Assembly (NCBI GenBank): GCA_002633005.1
Contig: NMRA01000502.1
Span: forward strand, 268,353 to 321,480
Origin: Phoronis australis
Taxonomy: Eukaryota > Phoronida > Phoronidae
DNA length: 53,128 bases
Direction of reading: 5' to 3'
Shown: positions 22,614-34,185 of the stretch, piece by piece
Position numbering within the stretch: position 1 is the stretch's first letter
How the letters are laid out: every line of letters begins with the position of its first letter
Translations under genes and position numbers: made by a program
Notes under the pieces: generated by a model
Told to the model about the DNA's origin: nothing
The model's database searches: none
What the model saw: the letters and a program-made list of their open reading frames with translations, nothing else

Positions 22614-23771
22614 CTTGCGAGTTTCTCTTTAGTCACTGTGACGTCACCGGAAAAGGGGCAAAACCCGCCATATTGCTCTTGTTTTGCCCCGAGTCTTTGC
22701 TACACACGCTAAAACTTACTGGAGTTCTTATGGTGAATTTTACGCTTAAAACGTTAAAACAACTTAAGATGTGGTAGATGGATCGTGGAATAACTGTGAA
22801 TGGACGAAGGAAATGTGAAGTTGTTATGTTGTGCGAAGCTGTGAACGGACTAAAATTGGAACATAACCCGCTCTAGGCCTGAATGTCGCAGGCATACAGG
22901 GGCGATAGTGTATCCCCATAAAAAGATATTCACTTCAAAATACAGCAAATAAAATCAAATGAAACATGCATATGTGCACATGAAGTTATAATTAACACAT
23001 ACCCTGACTCTGGACACAATTAAGTCTACAAATAACTTAAGCATATCAATGAAAACCTCGCGGTTCTCTCGAGTTTCTCTCACTGGCCGCCATTTTGCGG
23101 AAGTTACGTGAAATCACGCCTGTTGACGAACAAAAAGTCCAAGGGACACAAATCTTACACATTTCACTTGATATTTTCTCATGCTATTTTGCAAGTGTCA
23201 CGCGCCAGGTCACGCTCCAGATCTCGCGCTTCGCTCAGTCTCGCGCTAGCCTTTGCCTCATGCTCACCTGACTCAGTTGAAATACTTAATTGTGGTTATC
23301 GCGCGCGCGGACAAAGTTAACAGTAACCACAAAGTGGAGTTGGAATTCTTCTCCAAAGTCACCTGAATTCCCGTATATATGCTTCATCGAAGATATGTTT
23401 AGAAGCAGAAAGAGTTACTGAAGAAAGTAAGAGCCTTTTAGGTAGTAATTTTAGGTGCAGAATGTATTTTTGACGAGGTGAAATCTTTATCAGTGAGCGG
23501 ATTTCGCCTTCCGCCCGTTTAAAATACACGGGACGAAATTAGTACAGAACGCGATAGAACGTATTGTAGTACAAATCTGAATTTCATTTGCCATAACAGC
23601 AATGCTTTTTGGACATTTTTCGAACTAAAGGGCTAAAAACTCGAAGACAATAACAGAATACACTCTGCTACCGTATTGGGCAAATGACCAAACGACAAGC
23701 TTTTGCCCCACTTCCCGTGACGTCACAGTTAAGTCTCACATAATCTCGAGTTACTGTTATAAACTCGCAAA
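22614..23771. mobile_element. 1.16-kb TIR element with TGACGTCA in both ends
   Basis: Both ends read inward as TTGCGAGTTT, a variable part, then CTGTGACGTCAC and GGGGCAAAA (left 22615-22670, right 23701-23770 inverted). TGACGTCA is the CRE palindrome bound by CREB/ATF proteins, here carried by the repeat. The interior has a CG-rich stretch (23200-23310) and another GAGTTTCTCTCACTGG copy at 23070. No ORF of note. Confidence 0.55.
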
Positions 23772-24048
23772 AGGCCTATTTATTTCGTCATTGGCTTACT
23801 TAACCCCCCGGTATTTCCACTGACAGGTACTAGCTTTGGGGGTGAAATATATCCAAAGCCAAGGCATAGTACGGACGCGACTTCACTTCGTATCAACCGC
23901 GGTCAGACGAAGTCCGGGTTAGGGCTAGTCTCAGTCAAACCGCGTTTTGGAACCCGCATCCAGACGCGGTCTAGCCGCGTTCGATAGGAAGAGACATTCG
24001 TTCAGTACTTGTTTACACGATACATCTCAGTGATTTTTATCACTCATA

Positions 24049-24263
24049 CATGCGCGCACCCAGCAGTGGGGTGCTCAGGGGGCTCCATTTGGCGTAGTGG
24101 GCAAAACGTTCCACCTCAGGGAAACAAAAACTCAGGAAATAGTAGAAAACGAGACAAAAGTCCACTAAAATGCAGGAAGTACAAATTCATAGCTCTTAAC
24201 GTACCCCATGGATCTTAGTAAAAATTCGAGCCTTCCCCCAATTTTAGGCTGGGTGCGCACATG
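24049..24263. mobile_element. 215-bp MITE with TCATA target duplication
   Basis: Begins CATGCGCGCACCCAGC and ends GCTGGGTGCGCACATG. TCATA flanks it on both sides (24044-24048 and 24264-24268), a 5-bp target-site duplication. It sits just downstream of the sulfotransferase-like gene's stop. A second member is at 39647-39845. Confidence 0.75.
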
Positions 24264-24320
24264 TCATATTGTAGGAATTTGCTGGGGTTAAATACAAATT
24301 AAAAAGTATACACGTTACAC

Positions 24321-25627
24321 CTAATTACACGTTATGGTTCCCGGCAAGCACCAGTCCTTGTCTACTGCAGGTATGCTGAATCGAGCACAGAACTTAGAAT
24401 ATCTATCCATGTCCTTCGCAGTTATGCGAACGACATACTGATTGAATTCTTTTTTGTTTAAGTAACTTCTTGCTTGCGAGTCCACGCAGAGTGCAGAGGG
24501 CCCCTTGTCACAAAATGAATCTGGCAGACGAAAATGTCTCGCAACGGCTATGCACGCGCTGTCCGTGTTCTCCACTAAGTCTTCATATCTTATTGCAGCA
24601 ACCCCGAGCACTGACTGCCACTGCATGTATTCCTCGCGAAGACGATGTACATTTGTATTTTCAGCAGTAGTAGTTCATCGAGAGGCAAATTGTACTTCAA
24701 TTTTTCTTCTTCGCTCACCCAGAAATACATCTGACTTGTTCGCTCTAGGAAATCACACACGCGTTTGCTAAGACTCAGACTTAGTGCTTGTATAATTTTG
24801 GACCTTTTGAGTTTATAAACGAATTGATTACAACGCAAATACATTTTCATCTGGGACGCTAGATTGTTAGTGACCTTCCCGCGATACACAAACCCGAGCA
24901 TTATATTGGGAACCGCAGCGGAAACGTATTCATACAAGTTCGTACCGGAGCTAAATTTCATAACGTAAACTGCCGGCTTTATTTTACGTGGTTTGCACAG
25001 TATTCTAATTGAAGATCGCACAAGTTGTTTTGCTTCAGATTTCTGCAGGGTTTTATTCAAAATCATTTCCTTGATGTTGACTAACGCATGCGGCTCACTG
25101 ATTGCCAATGCTTTTGGAATTTTCTCCATCATTTGAATCAGCAGAGTTGAGCCACACCGCCCTAAACTTTCCAACGCAACAACAGAAGACTCCGGGTCAC
25201 CGAGAACGTCAGCAAGGTGATTGAAATGCACCAGTGGCATGATGATCATTTGTTTTGCAGAGGCAAATTGTGCCAGGAAAAGGAAAGGGCTTACTCGAGA
25301 GTTGAACACATCGATTCCTGGCAGAGTGCGAACGAAAATCGCTTCCCCATCAGCTGTAACGGTGTACAAAGACACGTTGTCTGCAAGGACACATTCCGGG
25401 TGTTCAAAATGGCTGTGTGAAGTAATGAAATGTCGCCTGCTGGGCACACAGTGTGCTTCGTTAAAGCATCGAAAATGGATGTTGAAGACTTGAGCAGACA
25501 TTTCATACTTTAGACGATTACTTTCCAGATGTGTTTGTAGTCCAGATAACATCCAAAAGAGGCGCTGAAAAACTGTGTACAACTGCTGAAGGGCAAGAAA
25601 ACACAACCACGCCCAGACTTGCGACAT
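24321..25627 (-). pseudogene. Sulfotransferase-like gene, intronless, frameshifted
   Basis: Would transfer sulfate from PAPS to a carbohydrate or small molecule, probably in the Golgi, if intact. It starts at an ATG (25627) and opens with a hydrophobic stretch (VWAWLCFLALQQLYTVF, about residues 4-20) that fits a type II signal anchor. Residues 151-163 (ALESLGRCGSTLL) match the 5'-phosphosulfate loop; GFVYRGKVTNNLAS, around R249 and S258, matches the 3'-phosphate-binding motif (R...S). SEPHAL after the first loop is also typical of the superfamily. Near 24615 the frame shifts by one base: the first frame stops at 24590, while the homologous-looking frame continues from EEYMQWQ through IRYEDLVENT to a stop at 24321. 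Full length would be about 435 residues in one exon. The shift is either a pseudogene lesion or a sequence error. The superfamily call is firm; the substrate is unknown. Confidence 0.72.
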
Positions 25628-26042
25628 ACTCCAATTAACCAGTACATGTACGTCTTCAAATCACTTGATCACCTTTTGCTGGACTGACGCGCAGAAACCC
25701 AATTCCGAGAATGCTGTCGGCACGTGTTTACAAAAGCTTGCCTGTTAATAGTGACACGAACGGTAATACATTCCCGGTTTGGTCTAGTCAAATACTTGTG
25801 TCCTTACGCCAGAAATTGCTGTTCAAGTCCGGGCGCGGTACTCGCTGACAAGTGTGTATTTTGTCCTATCCGAAAATGAATATACCATAATGCAGGTTCG
25901 GGGATCCGTCATTGAGACTCCGTGACATCATTTGTTTTCAAGTAGCGCCCTCTGTTACTTTGCCATTCTTGCCTCGTTAGCGTGACTAGCCTGTTTGACC
26001 GTGACAGTTGACTTAATAATTTGAAAGTTGAGCCTCCCAGGT

Positions 26043-26214
26043 TCACGGGTGAGAAACAACAGGACCGCCTGTCCTCTAGATTAGACTGAATCACCCAAAA
26101 CAGGACCTCCGGAGATCAAATGGGACCGCCGCAACAGAAAATGGGACTGACGCAACTAAAAACATGACCGCGCCACCACAAAACAGGACACCGGGGACTG
26201 CACGTGACCGCCGG
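26043..26214 (-). repeat. CCGGCGGTCCTG repeat, inverted copy
   Basis: On the minus strand it starts CCGGCGGTCACGTGC, contains CCTGTTTTGTGGTGGCGCGG and ends GTTGTTTCTCACCCGTGA, matching 20405-20516 but with extra internal units. The two copies frame 5.5 kb holding the sulfotransferase-like gene. Confidence 0.75.
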
Positions 26215-27366
26215 ACAATATATAGCTATCAATGTCTTTGTATGATACTGCTTGCGATTACGTAACCGGTCACCTAGNCAAAACTTATTACCTCCTGGAC
26301 AGAATATGGGTTTACAACCCAGGCAGAAAGATAAGTTAACAAAACCAGCCCAACTGCAACAGGGTCTCAAATTTCAGTAATATATACCCATTTACAAACA
26401 AAAATCTATAATGGTAAATAAAATGCGGAAACATAAATTCAGATCAATTACGCATCTTCAAGGAAAAGGAATAGTACAGTGATCAGAAATCATCTAAATG
26501 TGATGGCGACACTAGAAATCCTGTCAGACCAAAACATACAGTGGCTAAACAAAATGAACAATGTACCATTACCATGTGGCCCAGAATCATAATCCGTGCC
26601 TGGACAAAAATTCAGTCTTAGACTAGGTAAATTTTAGACTTGTGCTGTTCACACAAGCAGTTCTGGTGCAAACAAAGCTTACGACAACACACAAGCCTAC
26701 TTCCCTACACAGCTGTGCTGATACAATAATGCCCCCACTGGATTCAGCAGATCAGCCAGAGTATTTACAGGTCCAGCCATTGTACTGTTTCCTCCCATTG
26801 AATTTTTACAATGCTACATCCTTGACAATCGCAGATTGCCTCTTTCTATGCCTACTCTACTTCCTCTGTCCCAGTTTCCCCACATTTGCTGAAAGTGGCC
26901 TATCTCAACAAATTAGTTTGGACCTGTTGTGGTATAAGCCAGTAATCTTTGGCAAATACTTTTTCCCCAACTCGTTCCTCAAGCTACAAATTCTCTTTGA
27001 CATATCTTCTGGGAGTAAACTTTTCGGCCTCTCTCTAGCCCCCTCACTTAGTTGTCCAGAAGGGTACCTTCTTGCTGGTTGTGAACTTTTCCATACCCAA
27101 CCTTTACTAATAACTGGCAAGTCTCCAACTTCAGCAGAAGCCACTTCTTCAGCATAAGCCATTCCTGATTTAGTATAATTTCATATTTTATGGGGAAATG
27201 CTAGTGTCCTTAAAATTAATTAAAAACATTTAAGCAAACCAATTGTTTTAATTGTTGTATTATACCACGGTATATTAAAGCGTAGAAACGGCGCACAACT
27301 AGTGACTGGTTTAACATGACAAATACACATACGCGGTCTGAAAATAGTGAAATTCAGACACCTATT
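26215..27366. other. Unassigned, ambiguous open frames
   Basis: A 171-codon plus-strand frame (26642-27157) and an 85-codon minus-strand frame (26905-27162, starting MAYAEEVASAEVGDLP) overlap. The minus frame has the more protein-like composition but no splice support or family match; it could be a decayed pseudogene. A single N is at 26278. Confidence 0.35.
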
Positions 27367-28220
27367 NNNNNNNNNNNNNNNNNNNNNNNNNNNNNNNNNN
27401 NNNNNNNNNNNNNNNNNNNNNNNNNNNNNNNNNNNNNNNNNNNNNNNNNNNNNNNNNNNNNNNNNNNNNNNNNNNNNNNNNNNNNNNNNNNNNNNNNNNN
27501 NNNNNNNNNNNNNNNNNNNNNNNNNNNNNNNNNNNNNNNNNNNNNNNNNNNNNNNNNNNNNNNNNNNNNNNNNNNNNNNNNNNNNNNNNNNNNNNNNNNN
27601 NNNNNNNNNNNNNNNNNNNNNNNNNNNNNNNNNNNNNNNNNNNNNNNNNNNNNNNNNNNNNNNNNNNNNNNNNNNNNNNNNNNNNNNNNNNNNNNNNNNN
27701 NNNNNNNNNNNNNNNNNNNNNNNNNNNNNNNNNNNNNNNNNNNNNNNNNNNNNNNNNNNNNNNNNNNNNNNNNNNNNNNNNNNNNNNNNNNNNNNNNNNN
27801 NNNNNNNNNNNNNNNNNNNNNNNNNNNNNNNNNNNNNNNNNNNNNNNNNNNNNNNNNNNNNNNNNNNNNNNNNNNNNNNNNNNNNNNNNNNNNNNNNNNN
27901 NNNNNNNNNNNNNNNNNNNNNNNNNNNNNNNNNNNNNNNNNNNNNNNNNNNNNNNNNNNNNNNNNNNNNNNNNNNNNNNNNNNNNNNNNNNNNNNNNNNN
28001 NNNNNNNNNNNNNNNNNNNNNNNNNNNNNNNNNNNNNNNNNNNNNNNNNNNNNNNNNNNNNNNNNNNNNNNNNNNNNNNNNNNNNNNNNNNNNNNNNNNN
28101 NNNNNNNNNNNNNNNNNNNNNNNNNNNNNNNNNNNNNNNNNNNNNNNNNNNNNNNNNNNNNNNNNNNNNNNNNNNNNNNNNNNNNNNNNNNNNNNNNNNN
28201 NNNNNNNNNNNNNNNNNNNN
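27367..28220. other. Assembly gap, 854 N
   Basis: Unknown sequence. Open frames that cross it are not evidence of genes. Confidence 0.99.
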
Positions 28221-28914
28221 CCAAGCCTGCCTGAAGGGCTGACAAAGTTTTTATTGTATTAATTTCAAGGGCATGGAGTCTTCTACATGTTCATGTTATT
28301 ATTTTTAGTTTTCTCGTGGGGGCAGCTTCGCTATAAGGGTACAGCTTACTGCTGGTTTTTCACAAGACGGAAACGTACCTCCACGGAAACAGTTCCAGTG
28401 TTACCATGGTAACCGATATTGCAGTGTCGGTGCCGTTTTTATTGACATTGATCATGAACCTATCATGTGATATCAAAATTGTTCAGAAACGATTCTGTTT
28501 GAAGCAGAAACTGGAGTAGAAAATTTGGTCAAAAATGACTCATTCCACACCCAGAAATTGCCTCATTTTGCCCCCCAGAACACTTCCCTTGTATCTCCTA
28601 AACCACCGAACTTTGTGGTGTCATACTTCACCCATTTTCTCTCATCCCTAATGTGATTTATCAGACTAAACACGGATCTGAATGGTTGACCCCCCACCTT
28701 GCCGCTTGTTGGCTGTACTGTGGTCGGTGGATCCGTGGACTGATACTTAACTACCCACCACGTACTAAGCCATGGATGTCTATTCATTCTTTTGCGTGAG
28801 TAACACATGTAAATACACTTAAGCCAGTGTCAGCTCTGCTACTGTGTCACAGTCTGTGTATAGCTATCAACGTGTGGTACGTCCAGAAAATGTGATCAAA
28901 GTCATCAGGAAGTT

Positions 28915-29213
28915 TCATGCATAGGTGAACCGAGTAGCATTTTTATCATACACGGTTTCGACACAGGAGTTTATGTTTTCTCTCAGTCTCATTAGTTGTA
29001 CTCCATCCTGCTGGTAGTCAACAGCCTCGCAATGTCTCGTGAACTTGGCGTCATTAAGTTGGTATATCCATCGGTAAAACAACCGGAATTCTTGCAGAAA
29101 GTGCACTAAATACGAGTCCACGGTCTCGTCCAGGCCACCACCTTGAACGTAACGTAAACAAACCAATTCACGTGCGTTTGTACTTCCTTGGACGGGAGAG
29201 CAACTATAAAGGC
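28915..29213 (-). CDS. Terminal exon of an unknown small protein
   Basis: After the acceptor ggtttcaacag the frame encodes 98 codons to a stop. It starts GLYSCSPVQGSTNARELV, includes the amphipathic stretch DSYLVHFLQEFRLFYRWIY and ends KNATRFTYA. Cysteines are sparse and the segments look helical. I do not recognise the family. A helical secreted factor is one idea, but no signal peptide is visible here. An AATAAA on this strand (28436-28441) lies about 475 bp downstream. The exon pairs by phase with the one ending at 29483. Confidence 0.4.
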
Positions 29214-29482
29214 CTGTTGAAACCAATAGTTCTAAAAAGATGTCGACTAGATTGTCAAAAGTTAGCAAGTATGCCATATCTAATATTTTCATGCCTGTCA
29301 AAAACTCATTCTTGTCTGCATGTTGAGAAGTGTCAATTAATCTTATGCTTCGATCGAATTTTAAAAATGCCGATGTCCTATTTCATCAGCAGAAAACCCG
29401 GCCCTGGGCTTCTAAAAAGTCCACCGATGGATGCGTATTGGCTTTTCGTTATCACCTCGATCCGGAAATGGAACTGGAATAC

Positions 29483-29536
29483 CTGCTGTATCAGAAACAA
29501 AGGCTGAGTCGAATCCTGTATATGGAACATCTCTCG
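29483..29536 (-). CDS. Possible short upstream exon of the 28.9-kb gene
   Basis: The frame reading DVPYTGFDSAFVSDTA ends at a CAG|GTATTC donor, leaving one base that completes the first Gly codon of the exon at 29213. A TACTAAG branch-point-like sequence precedes it, and a possible acceptor lies just before the Asp codon. The upstream limit is approximate. Only phase and splice-site agreement support it. Confidence 0.25.
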
Positions 29537-30003
29537 ATTTGTAAAATAATACTTAGTAAACTACCTTTGCGCGGAAGACGACGTGACAAAAACCAGACAC
29601 AACCACTGGCTGTGTAAAACCCGGACTCACTCCGCCCCCGAAACCGTCTACATCGCGCATTGCTGCCAAAATTTTCACAGGATGTAACCACAAATATTGG
29701 ATCAGCCAAGGAAACGCCTTGGAACAAAATGAGATGAGCTTAATTTTGATTGACCAATGCCATCGAGAAATGAACCAAAAATAACCAAAAGTATTCGTCT
29801 AAGTGAAAACTGCACAAGCAACAACCAATAAAAGTTGTCAAACGCGTTTCCATTCTAAGACTTGTTTTTCTTCTTCCCATATGATTTCGATTCTTACTTG
29901 TTGGCGCATTGTTAGTATAAAACTGAGGTGCACGTACGTAACTGTGAAAAATATCGATAAAACGAAGTGCTGGTTAGTGCTAAGATAAAACAGGTCTTAA
30001 TGA

Positions 30004-32185
30004 TTACTGTATTAGATTGATGTTCAGGATGTGACCTTTGAATATTTCTATTGTTTCTAACGAGTTGACAAGTTGTAGGAGTCTATTCCAGAGTAAAATG
30101 GTAGATGGAAAGAAAGAGTCTGCGTAGTATGCAGTGGGGATAAATTATCTTTCAAAGGTATGACAGTGGGAGTTACGTGATTTGGAGGTATGTAGGAGTG
30201 GAAGGTATGAGTGAGGAATAGCAACCAGGTTATGGACGGTCTTGTACAGAAGGGACAGTTTGTTTTGAGCTCGTCTTTTCTGGAGGGTGGGCCATTTGAG
30301 AGTTTTGAGCATAGGTGAAACGGAAGAGTACCTTAGGTGGTCATTTAAAACGAAACTGGCTGCTCTACGCTGTATTTTTTCTATTTTTTCAATGTTTGTA
30401 CGAGTGGATGGACGGCTTAGGAGTATTCGAGTTTCGGTCTAACAAGTGAAGTGTAGGCAAGGGCTTTTGTTTTTTGAGGAGCATACTTGAGATTTCGTTT
30501 AATTAAGCCAAGAGTTTTGTTTGCCTTTGAGGTGATTGTGTCTGTATGAGTGTTCCATGATAAATTATTGGTGAGAGTGACCCCGAGGTATGGGTTTTCA
30601 TTAATGCATTTGAGTGAAGCGTTATGTATAATGGGGGAACGTTTTCTGTGGATACGAAGAATATTGCATTTGGAGATATTAAAGTTCATTTTCCAGGAAT
30701 TTACCCAAGAGGCTAGATCATCTCCAAGAGCCTTAGATGGGATACCTTATCAAAGGCTTTGGAGAAGTCCAGCACCACAGCGTCGGTTTGAGTCCCAGCC
30801 TCCATAGTTTGGAGGAGGTCATCTACGAATATGACAAGTACAAGTTGTGTTTCGCATGATCTATGGCTACGAAAACCATGCTGCCAAGTGCAAAGTATAT
30901 TATTTGTGTCGAGATGAGGCATAATGTTACTATGTGCTGCATAAGTTTGGAACATCTGCAGGTGAGTGATATTGGGCGGTAGTTTGAAGCCAAAGTTTTA
31001 TCATCTTTTTTGAAGATGGGTGCTACGTTTGCATTTCGACATTCTGTCGGAACTGTAGATGTTTCATATGATTTGGTAAAAAACTTTTGGCGGACAGGTG
31101 CAATTCCTTCTGCTGTTACTTTAAGAATGTGAGGAGATATTTTGTCTGGTCCAGCGGCTTTGTGAAGATTGAGGTTTTGCAACATTTGGAATATACCGTC
31201 GGTAGAGAAGGTTATATCATGGTTGGAGTTGTAGCGGCATGTGCCCATGTCGGGTGTATCTGTACCATCGTCTTTTGTGAAGACCGAGAAAAAGTGTGTG
31301 TTTCATATTTCTGGTTTTGTTTTTGAGTCAGTGTGTAGGAGGCCATCTTTTTTAAAGGAGCAATGTTTGGTGATTCTTTGTTGAGACTTTTGATGAAAGA
31401 GTAAAATCTTTTTGGCTTTTTACTTTGGGAATGTGTTATGATGTTGTTGATGTAATTCCAGTAGGCTTTGCGGGTTTCTTGTTGGACTAGTTTCCTAAGT
31501 TTAGGAAGTTTTCTCTGTCAGTTTCATTTCCAGTATGTTTTGAACGGCGAAAGAGTTTGTCTCTTTTTCTGAGGAGTTTTTTAATTTTGGGATTTATCCA
31601 AGGAATTCGATTTTTTTGTCTTGTAGTTTTGTGGGGGATGAAGCGTTCAGTAGCATCAATGAAATGTGTTGCAAAGACGGACTACATGTCATTTACGGAG
31701 GAGGAATTATGATCTTGTTTCAGGAATTTATCTTTGAAAGTAGCTAAGTAAGTCTTTAGCTCATCGTAATTTCCTTTATTGAATAGGTAGATTTTCTAGG
31801 TTTTTGTTTTTGTGTGGCAGAGTTTCCTTTAATTTCTGTAAAGACGATGTCGTGGTCGCCAAGACCAGGGATGACCTCAGTTTCAACTATGCTACTGGGA
31901 TTGTTTGTTAGGAGGAGATCTAGTACTGTATATTTTTATCACGTGTAGGTTTTGTTACTGTTTGTTCAAGAAAGTTGTCATGAATAATGTCAAGAAGTTT
32001 GTTACAGAGGTTTATGTTTGGTGTGTTTGGAAGGGATGAGTAGGTATTCTAGTCAATGTGAGGGCAGTTGATATATTCCTAACCCTCCTGCCGCAGTCTA
32101 TTTCTTATTTCTGAAATGACTGTTGGACTATCTATTTGAATGAAGTAGTCGACGTGACCATAGTATTCAGAAAGTGCCTGTCAAT
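30004..32185 (-). mobile_element. CR1/L2-like LINE, truncated and inactive
   Basis: Reading down the minus strand gives fragments of one LINE polyprotein in order: endonuclease C-terminal part (CPHID, then IPGLGDHDIVFTEI with the catalytic His), linker (RIPWINPKIKKLLRKRDKLF), reverse transcriptase start (LNLHKAAGPDKISPHILK; NVAPIFKKDD; SNYRPISL), LDFSKAFDKVSH, then SWVNSWKMNFNISKCNILRI, YLGVTLTNNLSWNTH, SLVRPKLEYS and a terminal NRLLQLVNS segment ending at a stop (30004). Frames are broken by several stops and shifts. Between KAFDKVSH and the post-catalytic SWVNSWKM only a few residues remain, so the segment with the catalytic YADD-type motif is deleted. The 5' end is missing, as is usual for LINEs. 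Confidence 0.88.
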
Positions 32186-33359
32186 TCAAGCAATTTTAAA
32201 AATTTTTGCTCGTCTTTTTTAATTCAGGCCGTCCCATCGGCTGACAACGAATCCACAGTTGTCGAACGTTTATGAAGATCATCGAAGCACTACTGCGCAT
32301 AAATTAGTACGCTCTATGTTACATCCCACGGGAACTTCTAAGCTACGGCTTTATTTCTAAATGAATCTAAATCCAAACATCCACATACTTACAACTATAA
32401 AACTGAAGAATTATATGCTCTTTTGTGAAGTTTGCTGAGGCTTATATTTTTGGGCAAGTAACACACAGAAATTAATACGCGCTGTGCAGCGGTCAGGCCA
32501 CTATTTGTTAGGGACGTAGAATCACTCGTACACCACCATTACGATGTTTTACCGTTGCTCCCAACTTGTTCGATTCTATAGCCCTGCAACAAGTTGGGAA
32601 GAACACCCCTGTTGCCAATATCTTACACGACTGATTAACTTCATTCTGGCATTGAGGGATGGAGGGCTAGCTCTCTTTTGTTCTATAATTGCTCTAATCT
32701 CCACTAGGATCATATCTAGCCTGACTGGGCTGTGATCTTAAAAATAAAAGTTAAGTTATAACAAATTTGAACATAAACCAATAGCATTTCTGAATTCCTC
32801 GTCAAATGCTGATCATGTTTAGTTTTTGAATCGCCAAAATAGCCTACCTACAACCGAAGTTACCCAACAATCTATTCTTTCTGAAAGTACTGCGTTTACA
32901 CTTGGTCCGTAATAAGCCTGGTGGATAATTGGCCTGCCTGTTGTTATATCAGACAAAAGACCGTGCTTGGCAATTAACAAAGGAGCTAGATGTTATTACA
33001 CGCTCACAACCCCTACGTCTGGTAAAGTCACTGAACGAGAAAACGCCGTCATATTCGTAGTATTATTACCATCACATTTGTGTACGGTGAAATAACTATA
33101 AAAACGGACGTTCAACAAAAAATGAAATGCGATAAACAACAAATTGGATGACGATATTTTTGTTTCTCAAGCATGTATCACCAGTGTAACTTCCCATTTC
33201 TAGCTGATTCTTACACTAGCTGGTGCTTCGCACGGGTTCCAGCAAGTTAATTTTAAGCTATATAGGGCAATGCTCAGTAGACGCGAGAGTATTACGGAAA
33301 ACTAAGCACACCTTCCTTTTCCAAATTCTTGATTGTACAAAATTAGCAAGATTTAACTG

Positions 33360-33432
33360 GGTCATTATCTAACTAATATGTCACACATTTTCATCAGGGT
33401 TACGTAGTTGAGATTTCCGAGACTGGCTCGCA
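33360..33432 (+). repeat. Dispersed fragment of the 42-kb array unit
   Basis: TATCTAACTAATATGTCACA, then TTACGTAGTTGAGATTTCCG and GGCTCGCAT match 42030-42092 (TATCTAATATATCACAG, TTACGTGGTTGAGATTTCCG, GGCACG). This shows the unit is dispersed beyond the array. Confidence 0.5.
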
Positions 33433-34082
33433 TATGAATAAAGTCTATATCAGAAATCACATCTTTGTTAGTCTTTCACAATTTTGTAAACAAGCGTTTT
33501 TCCGATGTTTTTTTCTATTGGCTAACGCGCGTCTGACGTCACTGAGGCGGTACCGTGGGTGAAGGCAATAAGATAAATCAAGCTTATTATGTATATAGCT
33601 CATTGGGTGTTGATGCCGTGCATCATTTTTTGTCATTGGTTGTTGTATTTCATTTACTTGCTACGCTGTTTATTTTCTTTCTAGGTAGCAGTACACCTTT
33701 CGCCGCTGTGATTTGGTTTCTTTTAGCAAGCCGGTTCTTTCCAGTGGTTACAATAGCATTTGCATAGTCGAATAGTAGCTTGACCGGCCGGCCATTGTTA
33801 CGTATTAGCCTCTGTATGTTACGTGGGTTTTGGTGACTAGCGTTTCATGAGTTTACCGGCATTCGTTGACAAGATCTGTAACGCGAATCATGTGTTTTTC
33901 CTCGGATGCTGGAACTTTTATATTAAGCACAGACTGTTAGCCAAACTGTTGTAAGTACTGAGTATTATGGCACAGCATGTTGTACTCGTGTGTATCTACT
34001 AGCTGAGTTTAGAGCGTACATTGTTGTTGTTGTTTTACGTATAGTTTCCTTCAGCTGCTTGTTTGGCCTATATGTTGCCCGG

Positions 34083-34185
34083 TACCCGGTTCATAGAATA
34101 AATAGTTACGGGTCGCAGTTAGGCAGTTGTTTGTGTACGGTAATGGTTCCCAGTTGTAGAATAGATAGTACGGGTTACAGTTAAT
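34083..34185 (+). repeat. Two-unit degenerate tandem repeat
   Basis: GAATAAATAGTTACGGGTCG and GAATAGATAGTACGGGTTAC recur about 60 bp apart with similar flanks (GGTTC..., CAGTTA). A short (TTG)n run lies just upstream at 34021. Confidence 0.4.

Noticed and set aside
26642-27157. 171-codon plus-strand frame
   Set aside because: No motif, no splice support, and composition typical of the antisense of another frame; kept only as an unassigned region.
27220-28245. Long open frames across the second N run
   Set aside because: Same reason: no real sequence supports them.
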